Part shown: one piece after another, positions 1-6,108 of the stretch
Numbering within the stretch: the stretch's first letter is position 1
Layout of the letters: every line of letters starts with the position of its first letter
Source: DATKXO01 sp035528995
Lineage (GTDB): Bacteria; Planctomycetota; Phycisphaerae; UBA1845
NCBI GenBank assembly: GCA_035528995.1
Contig: DATKXO010000167.1
Span: forward strand, 1-11,724
Length of the DNA stretch: 11,724 nt
Direction of reading: 5' to 3'
Notes under the pieces: generated by a model
What the model was told of the DNA's origin: nothing
The model's database searches: none
Seen by the model: the letters and a program-made list of their open reading frames with translations, nothing else
Program-made: the position numbers and the translations under genes

Positions 1-281
1 AGGGGATGAAGCAGGAGAGAACTTATTGTTTTGTGGTCATCGCGTTTTTTGGCCCGTTTTGGGGGGTGTGGCGGCGGGTGGGGCGAGGGAGTCGGGGGGC
101 AGGGTCGAGGTCAGGGCGGTGTGCGCGGGGTGGGGCCGGGCACCGCAACCAGCTTGGATTCACCACGACCGGGTTTCGGGCTCGCAGCTTTGCCGGCAGT
201 GATCCCACGGGCTGGACGGTTTGGTTGAGGTGCGTTTGCGTGTCGTAGTGTTGATCTATCTGGGAATGGGCGCGGCCACGA
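1..281. other. Left-end non-coding stretch with G-rich tract
   Basis: I see no credible gene here. The short open frames overlap each other on both strands and have no recognisable protein character. The stretch lies downstream of the minus-strand HNH gene, whose stop is at 282-284. Its notable content is a run of G blocks on the plus strand between about 61 and 140. There is no clear intrinsic terminator (a GC hairpin followed by a T run) for the HNH transcript. A gene ending or starting further left cannot be excluded. Confidence 0.5.
76..104 (+). other. Potential G-quadruplex motif
   Basis: Five runs of three or more G (76-78, 80-83, 87-89, 94-99, 102-104) are separated by loops of 1 to 4 bases (T, CGA, AGTC, CA). 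This satisfies the usual G3-loop1-7 pattern on the plus strand. It sits about 180 bases past the end of the minus-strand HNH gene, so the transcript of that operon would carry the C-rich complement. Whether it folds or has any role is unknown. Confidence 0.4.
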
Positions 282-938
282 TCATGCGGCAGCCCCCTCG
301 GGCGGGAATGGGCGACGCGAGCGCAGTTCCTCTGCTCTGCGGAGGATTCGCTGTTGTTCCTCTTCCAAGGAACGCAGCACCGCTTCGAGGTTGGGTGTTG
401 ACCCCCGCTCCTCCAGGTCGTTGGCCAGGCGTTCGATCTGTTGGTGGTTGCGATTCAGGTCTTCCTGCGCTTCGCGCTCCTGTCGGGCCAACTCACGGCG
501 AATGTCGATCAGTTGCTTGCGGTTCAGTCTGATCTTGTCGATGGTGTAACGTCCGGCCGGTGTCAAGGCATGCAGCCAACACAGGTCGTCCGCCCCAGGA
601 TCACGGGCGATCCGGAGGTGGTCATCGGGGTCATCCTCACACGGGTCGACGAATCGAAAACCTCGCGATTCCTCCTCCTCAGTCGGCCAGCGGTTCGACT
701 TGTGCAGGTTGCATCGCCGGCAGGCGTAGTAGAGGTTGGTCCAGTCCTTCTTCCGGTGCTGGAACTCAGGGCGGCTCCAGGGGCGGAAATGATCCACCTC
801 CATGGCATCGAATCCGCCCATCCACGCCTCGTGCGAGATGCAGTATGCACAGCGGAACCGAAAGAGTTCCTGCAGGTGTAGCTTGTAGTCGCCGTACTTG
901 GTGACCGGTCCAGGATCCGAGCCCCGAACGATCCTCAT
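282..938 (-). CDS. HNH endonuclease (PtuB/Septu-like type), partner of the adjacent methyltransferase
   Basis: This is a 218-residue HNH nuclease. The N-terminal half carries the zinc-binding beta-beta-alpha-metal core: CxxC at Cys30/Cys33, the catalytic EVDHF segment at 47-51 (Asp49-His50), Asn68 in the NLYYAC segment, a second CxxC at Cys73/Cys76, then CNLHK with His79. A FVDPCEDDPDDHL segment (97-109) follows, of the kind seen in HNH proteins of defence systems such as PtuB. Residues about 137-206 are charged and helical, probably coiled coil. The ATG at 938 is preceded by an AGAGGA ribosome site 8 bases upstream, which fixes the start. It begins 16 bases after the methyltransferase stop, so the two are almost certainly co-transcribed. 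The inferred role is DNA cleavage, either as the restriction arm of a modification system or as a phage-defence effector. The HNH fold is certain, but partner and target are inferred. Confidence 0.85.
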   Translation of the reverse strand: MRIVRGSDPGPVTKYGDYKLHLQELFRFRCAYCISHEAWMGGFDAMEVDHFRPWSRPEFQHRKKDWTNLYYACRRCNLHKSNRWPTEEEESRGFRFVDPCEDDPDDHLRIARDPGADDLCWLHALTPAGRYTIDKIRLNRKQLIDIRRELARQEREAQEDLNRNHQQIERLANDLEERGSTPNLEAVLRSLEEEQQRILRRAEELRSRRPFPPEGAAA

Positions 939-954
939 CCAGCGATTCCTCTGT

Positions 955-3714
955 TCATGAGACGTCGATCATCTTGTTGCCGATCCGGTCCATCCGCTGG
1001 CGCGACGCCCGGCGCTCCACTTCACAGGTTTCCAGCCAGGAGTCGTCCGGCTGATGGGCGGCGTAGTCGCTGCCGTCCATTTCGGCCTCGAGCCGGTGTA
1101 ACTCGTCCCGCTCGGCGGGAGTGAGCTTGGTCTGCAACCGCTTGTCCACCAACTCGTCGTAGCGTGTCTGTATCTCGGCGGACACGGCTGTTGTCCCGTC
1201 TCGAAGAAACCGCTGGTAGGTATCGCTCAGGTACACGTACAACGGTACGCTGGGCGTGAAGCCGTCGGGAAAATAGCCTGTGAACCGGATGGGCACGCCG
1301 GGGCGGACCTTGCTACAGAAGAGGTCAACGAGAAAGCGTTCGGCCTTCGCCGGCAAGCTGTATAGCCGCAGCACTTCGGCATCCATACGCATGAGCAACC
1401 GATGGAGCGTCGCCCAATCGACCCTGTCTCGTTTCTGGGCACCGGAGAACAACGGCATGGCATCTACGCCACCCGAATCGTCATCGAAGCGGCGGGCTGC
1501 ATCCAGATAATCGCACGCGGCTCTGGCGACGCGTCGAACGCCGTCCGGGTCCGCGCGCGGGATCGGCAGCTCACGCAGGTCGCCGTCTTGGATATTGCGC
1601 TTCAGGGTATGAGTGTACACGTAGGCGTTCGCCAGTGGCGAGCAACAGAGAGCGCAGACGTATTCCAATAGGTACTCATCCTGGTCCTTTGGTCGCACCG
1701 TGAGGAAGTTGTTCAGGAAGGGCCGGCCCTTCTGGTCGATGAAAGGCCTCAATCGCCATATCCCGCGGCCAGGATTGCGGGGCATCAATACTTGGGGGAG
1801 GTCAATATCCCGACCGAGTCCCGGCCGGCGTATGACCTCCTCTGCACGGCTTAGGTGCGACAGTCCTGGTTGACCGTGCATCATCCAATCTCCGCGCGGT
1901 CGGGCATAGCCTGGCACGCTTCCGGCGAACCGTCTCGATTCGAGCGTTTTCACGTGCGGGGGGAGGCCCTCGTCATCGTCAGCGTTTCGCTTCTTTCGTT
2001 TGTACTCCATCCCCTTAGAAACATGGGCGAGATCGGCCAGTCGCGGGTACTTGTCGAGCCACGACCATAACTCCTCGCTTAGTTCCGGAACCCAAAGCAT
2101 GCACTCGGGGCGCTCGGCGAATGCGCCCTGTGGAACCTCGCGATCAGACGGAAAACCGTACCGCCCCTTGAACTCCTCACGTTCGTCTTCGCGGACGCGC
2201 TTGCACCTGACGAGAGTTGTCGGTGTGCTGATCTTCGCCAGACGGCGCCCCAGCAAGATGCCGCACTCGTGATCCGCGAACGTGAAGAGCCCATCCGGAA
2301 AGAGGGATATCTCGGCCAGTTGGCAGTTTTCAAGGAGCCAGCGCCGGAAGGTAATCACGCGTTTGTTGGTCACTCCCTTTGTGTGGAGCAGCGTTGCCGG
2401 AACGACGACGCCGAAGACTGCACCCGCGGGAAGGTGTGGTAGGGTGCGTTCAAGGAGTCGCAGCGGTTTGCCGCCCTTGAAAGGCGGATTGGCCAGCAGC
2501 AGGCGGCATTGGCGCGCCGCGTCCCGCAGCCTAGTGGATTCGAACATATCGCCTGCCTGAAGCCCCTGCCAACCGTCGGGATTGGGCACATCGGCCACGG
2601 TGAGCGACAAACGGGCGATCTCCAGAGCGAAGGAATCCTGCTCGATGCCGCAGAGGCGCTCCCGAAAGAACGTGCTCAGCTCTCCCGGGCTCTTGCCCAG
2701 GTCGAAGTTCCTGAGCAGCCGCATGATGCCGACGAGGAACGGGGCGTGACCACACCCGGGCTCGCACGCGCGCAAGTGGACAGGGTCGATCTTCTCGATC
2801 CATGGAGCCAACTGCCAGATCATGTAATCCACGAGGTACGACGGCGTGCTATGAGTGCCCAAAAGCTCTCGCGTAGCCTTGGTCACCAGCGCTTGTTCGT
2901 ACACGTCGGCCAGGGCCTCGGTGGTGAGGTTGCGGAGGCTGCTCAGTTGGCGGAAGAGGGCGCTGGCTTCCTCTAACGCCTTGCGCCGGCGAGCCCCTCC
3001 AATCTCGACGCCTTCCTGTGAACCGTAGTGCTTCTGGACCCGTCGGAACACGTCGTCCAGATTACTGAGCCGCAACGACTTGAACTTCGGAACTTCCTTG
3101 TCCTGCAACACTTTCGCCGCCAGCAGCCGGAACGTCGACTTGACGATCCACTCGCGCTGAGTTGGCTTCAGCTCCGCGTCCTCGGGAAAAACGCCGCGCA
3201 GGATCAGAGCCGCCTCGGTGACTTTTTCGGTGAGCTTGCTGCCGATCTGCCCTTCGGCAAACGGAAGCAGGCCCGCGTCGACAAACTCCAGTTGCCGGCC
3301 GCTGCCGGGAATGCGGCCGAGGGTCTTGGCGTCGTAGATTCGCCCTGGTGCGAGGTCGGCCTGATGGTCCTTGAAGAAGCGAGGAATCTGCCTGGGCGTG
3401 AGCCTTGGCTCTTTGAGTTCCGCGGTGTGCGGGCCCGGTTTCCACACCTGCAGTTGGTCACCCAGGCAGGCGAAGACCACGGGGGCCCCGAACTCCCGGC
3501 AAGCCATCACCTCGGATCGCGGGTCATCCGACTTTATGTCAAGAGCGGCGATACAGGCGGAACGGGCGTCGAACGGTTGGTGGGCGAATGCCGCCAGGGC
3601 GATGGTCTTGTCGGCGGCGAACGCGTAATCCGCCACGATCAGCCCTGGCCCGTAGCCGCAGCCGTTGACCAGATGCCGCTTCAGGTCCGAGGCACGTACG
3701 AGAGGATTCGCCAT
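955..3714 (-). CDS. N6-adenine DNA methyltransferase (type IIG/PglX-like architecture)
   Basis: This 919-residue protein is expected to methylate adenine in DNA using S-adenosylmethionine. Residues 1-250 form an N-terminal region I cannot assign; it includes REFGAPVVFACLGDQLQVWK (73-92). A GTHSTPSYLVDYM segment (286-298) precedes the methylase core. SAM motif I is ACEPGCGHAPF (316-326), the acidic motif is GIEQD (356-360), and catalytic motif IV is NPPF (409-412). Residues about 568-720 resemble a target-recognition region and end in DLRELPIPR. The C-terminal part has the YFPDGF segment (814-819) and a helical LTPAERDELHRLEAEMD tail typical of large stand-alone methylases. The frame stays open to a TTG at 3771, but a good promoter has its predicted transcription start near 3768, so the ATG at 3714 (MANPLVRASDL) is preferred. 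The ribosome site there is weak (GGCGGAA). There is no specificity subunit, helicase or BREX partner in view; the HNH nuclease follows directly. Confidence 0.88.
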   Translation of the reverse strand: MANPLVRASDLKRHLVNGCGYGPGLIVADYAFAADKTIALAAFAHQPFDARSACIAALDIKSDDPRSEVMACREFGAPVVFACLGDQLQVWKPGPHTAELKEPRLTPRQIPRFFKDHQADLAPGRIYDAKTLGRIPGSGRQLEFVDAGLLPFAEGQIGSKLTEKVTEAALILRGVFPEDAELKPTQREWIVKSTFRLLAAKVLQDKEVPKFKSLRLSNLDDVFRRVQKHYGSQEGVEIGGARRRKALEEASALFRQLSSLRNLTTEALADVYEQALVTKATRELLGTHSTPSYLVDYMIWQLAPWIEKIDPVHLRACEPGCGHAPFLVGIMRLLRNFDLGKSPGELSTFFRERLCGIEQDSFALEIARLSLTVADVPNPDGWQGLQAGDMFESTRLRDAARQCRLLLANPPFKGGKPLRLLERTLPHLPAGAVFGVVVPATLLHTKGVTNKRVITFRRWLLENCQLAEISLFPDGLFTFADHECGILLGRRLAKISTPTTLVRCKRVREDEREEFKGRYGFPSDREVPQGAFAERPECMLWVPELSEELWSWLDKYPRLADLAHVSKGMEYKRKKRNADDDEGLPPHVKTLESRRFAGSVPGYARPRGDWMMHGQPGLSHLSRAEEVIRRPGLGRDIDLPQVLMPRNPGRGIWRLRPFIDQKGRPFLNNFLTVRPKDQDEYLLEYVCALCCSPLANAYVYTHTLKRNIQDGDLRELPIPRADPDGVRRVARAACDYLDAARRFDDDSGGVDAMPLFSGAQKRDRVDWATLHRLLMRMDAEVLRLYSLPAKAERFLVDLFCSKVRPGVPIRFTGYFPDGFTPSVPLYVYLSDTYQRFLRDGTTAVSAEIQTRYDELVDKRLQTKLTPAERDELHRLEAEMDGSDYAAHQPDDSWLETCEVERRASRQRMDRIGNKMIDVS

Positions 3715-3774
3715 GCGTGTTTCCGCCCACGTCTGCCGCGCTGGTGACCGGGCGAGGTGCCCGCAAGACAACGG

Positions 3775-3802
3775 ATTCTACTCCACCCAGCGCTCTGTTC
3801 AA
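3775..3802 (-). promoter_or_regulatory. Candidate sigma70-type promoter of the methylase-HNH operon
   Basis: On the minus strand a TTGAAC -35 box (3797-3802) and a TAGAAT -10 box (3775-3780, five of six consensus bases) are separated by 16 bases. Transcription would start near 3768. This gives a leader of about 55 bases to the ATG at 3714 and makes the in-frame TTG at 3771 untranscribed. It is a sequence match only. Confidence 0.5.
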
Positions 3803-4096
3803 CCGCGACACCACGAACTGAAGTTGACGGCAAAGGCTGGTTGGCTGGAGCCGACCAATCGGGCGTTCGGGCTGCCGGACGTGGTTGAAGCCTGCGCGGC
3901 GGGAATCCCGGTGAACCGGGATGGGGATGTGGGCCGGCGGACGGGCACGCGGCGCGGGGCGGTCGGTGATCCCGAGAATCGGGACGGTACTGATGGGGGC
4001 GCGTCGGGCGGCGGGGAGGGGCGCCAGGTCAGACCGGCTGGAAAGCCGGTTCCACAAAGTTGCACGGGGCCGCTGCGCGGAATCATGCCGCACGCC

Positions 4097-4133
4097 GCAT
4101 GGCCACGTCCCGATACGTCGGGATGGGCCATGC
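4097..4133. repeat. Two-tier hairpin, copy 1 of TCCCGA-TACG-TCGGGA
   Basis: The inner stem TCCCGA/TCGGGA (4108-4113/4118-4123) has a TACG loop. It is enclosed by an outer stem GCATGGCC/GGCCATGC (4097-4104/4126-4133), with three unpaired bases on one side and two on the other. The inner hairpin and its right flank recur at 4293-4315. Confidence 0.7.
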
Positions 4134-4150
4134 CACCCGTGACCCGCCCG

Positions 4151-4189
4151 CGCGAGCTCCCGACGCCGTCGGGACGGGTTCCGCTCGCG
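4151..4189. repeat. Nested hairpin: palindrome inside a palindrome
   Basis: The outer stem CGCGAGC/GCTCGCG (4151-4157/4183-4189) is followed by GCTCGG, as in the simple element at 4327-4354. Its interior (4158-4182, 25 bases) holds a second hairpin, TCCCGAC-GCC-GTCGGGA (4158-4174), where the simple element has only TGAA. This looks like one palindrome inserted into the loop of another. Confidence 0.65.
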
Positions 4190-4252
4190 GCTCGGAAAAC
4201 GGCAGACTCGTGCGAGTTGGGCGCTACGGCGAACCATGCCGCACGGGCGTTG

Positions 4253-4276
4253 GGGTGCATCAAGATGCACCCTACG
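4253..4276 (-). repeat. Perfect 9-bp hairpin with flanking GTAG on the minus strand
   Basis: GGGTGCATC/GATGCACCC (4253-4261/4264-4272) is a perfect inverted repeat around AA. Read on the minus strand, the stem is immediately preceded by CGTAGGG. The GTAG partly overlaps the stem edge. A GTAG or GGAG tetranucleotide beside a hairpin is the hallmark of REP elements mobilised by RAYT (TnpA_REP) transposases. The assignment to that class is tentative. Confidence 0.5.
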
Positions 4277-4326
4277 GGCTTCGGATGGGCAGGTCCCGAT
4301 ACGTCGGGATGGGCCGTGGCACGCGT

Positions 4327-4354
4327 CCGCGCGAGCTGAAGCTCGCGGCTCGGG
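4327..4354. repeat. 28-base GA-loop palindromic element, AGCT-stem version
   Basis: The left flank CCGCGCGA and right flank TCGCGGCTCGGG enclose GCT-GA-AGC, giving an 8-bp stem (4330-4337/4340-4347). It is the same element as the first unit of the array at 5952-5979 except for two swapped base pairs in the upper stem. Confidence 0.7.
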
Positions 4355-4400
4355 AAGGGGTAGGTGATTCCGCTTCCTGACGGGCGCGGCTCGGGACACG

Positions 4401-5402
4401 TTACCGGGTGGGGGCCCAGAGGTATAGGAACTGGGGGGTGGTCAGTTTCCACAAGTTCGGCAGGTCGAAGTTGATCAGGTTTATGTCGCCCGGGCGGGTT
4501 GGGGCCGCGGCGTGGTAGGTGGCTACGTAGCCCAGCGGGCGGTGGTAGCGGACCAGGCGGACCTTGCCGGCGCCGGACCTTGTCTTGGCGCTGGCGATCG
4601 CGTCGCGCATGGTGCCCAGGCGGTCGATGAGCTTGTGGTCCAGGGCCTGGGCGGCGGTGTAGACCCGGCCGTCGGCCAGCTCGCGGACCTGGGCCTCGTC
4701 GAGGTCCGGGCGGCCGGCGGCGACAACGGCCACGAACTCATCGTAGAGGTAGTCGACGATGTCCTGGAAGATGGCCCGTTGATCGTCGGTCAGTCTGGCG
4801 AAGGGCGAGCCGGCGGCCTTGTTCGGGCCGCTGGTGATGGCGTTGCCGGTGATGCCGAGCTTGGCCATGGTGCCGGTGAGGTCGAACATCTGCATGATCA
4901 CGCCGATGCTGCCGGTGACGGTGGACTTCTGGGCGATGATCTCGTCGCAGGCGCAGGCGACGTAGTAGCCGCCGCTGGCGGCCACGTCCATCAGGACGGC
5001 CACGACCGGTTTGCCCGTGTCCTTGCGGAAGCGGGTGATCTCCTCGTGCATGAGCTCGCTGGCGGTCACCGTCCCGCCCGGCGAGTTGATCCGAAGCACG
5101 ACGCCCTTGACGCGCTTGTCCCGGCGGGCCTTGTCGAGTTGTTCGAGCAGCAGGCTGACGGCATGCTCGCCCTCGCCCAGCAGCTCGGGCGCCGGCGCGT
5201 TCAGCAGCAGGCCCTCGACGTCGATGACCACGACTCGGTCGGAGGCGAAGGCGCCCTCGCTGTACAGGACCTTCTCGACCAGCTCCTGGTTGGTTGAGAC
5301 GGGTTGGAGCAACACGCCGCGGGGCATGCAGCCGACGACGGCCGTTCCGATGGTCACAAGCAAGACCAACGCCAGACGGCTCGAAGTTGAATGGGACAAC
5401 AT
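4401..5402 (-). CDS. sppA: Signal peptide peptidase SppA-type lipoprotein (peptidase family S49)
   Basis: This 333-residue S49 serine peptidase probably degrades cleaved signal peptides or other membrane-associated peptides on the outer face of the cytoplasmic membrane. The N-terminus is a lipoprotein signal: hydrophobic residues 9-24, then a VVGC lipobox with Cys25 as the lipidated residue. The S49 core follows with NSPGG (106-110), the catalytic serine in DVAASGGYY (Ser143), the TGSIGV segment (163-168), and the general-base lysine in GPNKAAGSP (Lys195). It has one protease domain, like short bacterial SppA, not the doubled E. coli form. The ATG at 5402 has a GAGGAG ribosome site 5 bases upstream. 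It diverges from the metallopeptidase gene across 120 bases. No co-transcribed gene lies within 600 bases downstream. Family and catalytic residues are clear; the physiological substrate is inferred. Confidence 0.93.
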   Translation of the reverse strand: MLSHSTSSRLALVLLVTIGTAVVGCMPRGVLLQPVSTNQELVEKVLYSEGAFASDRVVVIDVEGLLLNAPAPELLGEGEHAVSLLLEQLDKARRDKRVKGVVLRINSPGGTVTASELMHEEITRFRKDTGKPVVAVLMDVAASGGYYVACACDEIIAQKSTVTGSIGVIMQMFDLTGTMAKLGITGNAITSGPNKAAGSPFARLTDDQRAIFQDIVDYLYDEFVAVVAAGRPDLDEAQVRELADGRVYTAAQALDHKLIDRLGTMRDAIASAKTRSGAGKVRLVRYHRPLGYVATYHAAAPTRPGDINLINFDLPNLWKLTTPQFLYLWAPTR

Positions 5403-5407
5403 CTATA

Positions 5408-5413
5408 CTCCTC
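5408..5413 (-). promoter_or_regulatory. Ribosome binding site of sppA
   Basis: On the minus strand GAGGAG lies 5 bases before the ATG at 5402. It is one of the clearest Shine-Dalgarno sequences in the window and fixes the sppA start. Confidence 0.7.
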
Positions 5414-5522
5414 GCGGTACTGATTGGACGATGCTCGGGCCGCACGCGGCGGCGGGGGGCATGATAACCGGGGTCAGCGGCGGCCGAAAGCGGACCTGCA
5501 TGGCGAGGGTGTTTGCGATCCG

Positions 5523-5897
5523 ATGAGAGTCTCGGCCGAACAGTTCCGCGCCTTGGTCAGCGAGGCCCTCGACGGGATACCCGAGGCCTTTCTCGGCTAC
5601 CTGGACACGCTGGTCGTGGACGTCGAGCCGATGCCCAGCGCCAGGGACCTGGCCGAAAGCGAACTGGACGATCCGCACGAGCTTCTGGGCCTGTACCACG
5701 GCACGCCGCTCACGGAGCGCAGCGTGGAGGGGCCGGTCGGTCTGCCCGATCGCATCGTCATCTATCAGAACAACATCCAGCGTTTCTGCCGGACGCGGCG
5801 GCAGATCGTCCGGCAGATCCGGACGACGGTTTTGCACGAGATCGGGCATCACTTCGGGCTGGACGAAGACGAACTGGACGAGTTGGGTTACGCGTAG
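5523..5897 (+). CDS. Small zincin-like metallopeptidase family protein (DUF1025 type)
   Basis: This 124-residue protein belongs to a family of minimal zincins. Near the C-terminus it carries HEIGHHFGLDE (105-115): His105 and His109 as zinc ligands, Glu106 as catalytic base, and an acidic residue (Glu115) at the third-ligand position of the HExxHxxGxxD/E pattern. The N-terminus MRVSAEQFRALVSEALDGIP matches the usual family start, so the ATG at 5523 is chosen over an upstream in-frame ATG at 5424, which would add a low-complexity extension. The ribosome site is weak (GAGGG about 15 bases upstream). There is no signal peptide, so it is probably cytoplasmic. Substrates of this family are poorly known, so protease activity is inferred from the motif. 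It diverges from sppA and converges on the ABC permease gene, with the palindrome array in the convergent gap. Confidence 0.88.
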   Translation: MRVSAEQFRALVSEALDGIPEAFLGYLDTLVVDVEPMPSARDLAESELDDPHELLGLYHGTPLTERSVEGPVGLPDRIVIYQNNIQRFCRTRRQIVRQIRTTVLHEIGHHFGLDEDELDELGYA

Positions 5898-5951
5898 ACG
5901 GACGACAAACGACCGCGAGCCGCGGGGTTCATCCGGTACGGCGAAGCCAAG

Positions 5952-6097
5952 CCGCGCGACATGAATGTCGCGGCTCGGGCAGACATGAATGTTGCGGCTC
6001 GGGCAGACATGAATGTTGCGGCTCGGGTGATGGACCGCGCGACATGAATGTTGCGGCTCGGGTGATGGACCGCGCGACATGAATGTCGCGGCTCGGG
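5952..6097. repeat. Five-copy tandem palindromic repeat array
   Basis: Five direct copies of a unit built on GACATGAATGTYGCGGCTCGGG lie at 5952-5979, 5980-6003, 6004-6027, 6028-6062 and 6063-6097. Copies 2 and 3 are identical 24-base units with a CAGAC entry. Copies 4 and 5 are 35-base units that add TGATGGACCGCGC in front. Each unit folds as a hairpin with a GA loop. In copies 1 and 5 the stem CGCGACAT/ATGTCGCG is perfect over 8 bp. In copies 2 to 4 the Y is T; in copy 4 this gives a G-T wobble, and copies 2 and 3 also lack the CGC entry, so their stem is shorter. The array occupies the gap between the convergent metallopeptidase and permease genes. It might act as a bidirectional transcription block, but there is no T run for a classical terminator. 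Confidence 0.9.
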
Positions 6098-6108
6098 CAA
6101 CGGGTCGC

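Larger units (their letters stand above)
3803..4400. repeat. Intergenic cluster of short palindromic (REP-like) elements
   Basis: This roughly 600-base gap between sppA (stop 4401) and the methylase promoter has no gene I can support. It is packed with short, perfect inverted repeats. The stems and loops are: 3905-3922 (7 bp, TGAA), 3970-3984 (6 bp, GAA), 4033-4050 (7 bp, GGAA), 4108-4123 (6 bp, TACG, inside an 8-bp outer stem 4097-4104/4126-4133), 4151-4189 (nested), 4253-4272 (9 bp, AA), 4294-4309 (6 bp, TACG) and 4330-4347 (8 bp, GA). Sequences 4107-4129 and 4293-4315 are identical over 23 bases. The open frames across it translate to Arg/Pro/Ser-rich text set by the repeats and are rejected. 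It resembles repetitive extragenic palindromes; no transposase is present in the window. Confidence 0.75.

Noticed and set aside
955..3714. A BREX (PglX) or DISARM locus
   Set aside because: The methylase architecture is compatible, but none of the partner genes (PglZ, BrxC, DrmA/B helicases) is present on either side within the window.
3539..4452. Open frames across the palindrome cluster (217 and 286 codons, minus strand)
   Set aside because: The translations repeat with the hairpins and are Arg/Pro/Ser rich. There is no domain, and one frame runs into the methylase gene in another phase.
5403..5522. Divergent promoters between sppA and the metallopeptidase
   Set aside because: Only poor matches were found (for example TTTCGG-17-TATCAT on the minus strand, and an isolated GATAAC on the plus strand). 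Not strong enough to list.
5403..6080. A minus-strand frame of 225 codons covering the metallopeptidase and the tandem array
   Set aside because: Its N-terminal repeats (SRNIHV-type) are the array translated. The rest is antisense to the HExxH gene.
5952..6097. The array as a CRISPR
   Set aside because: The units abut each other with no unique spacers of regular length, the repeats are palindromic tandem units, and no cas genes are present.
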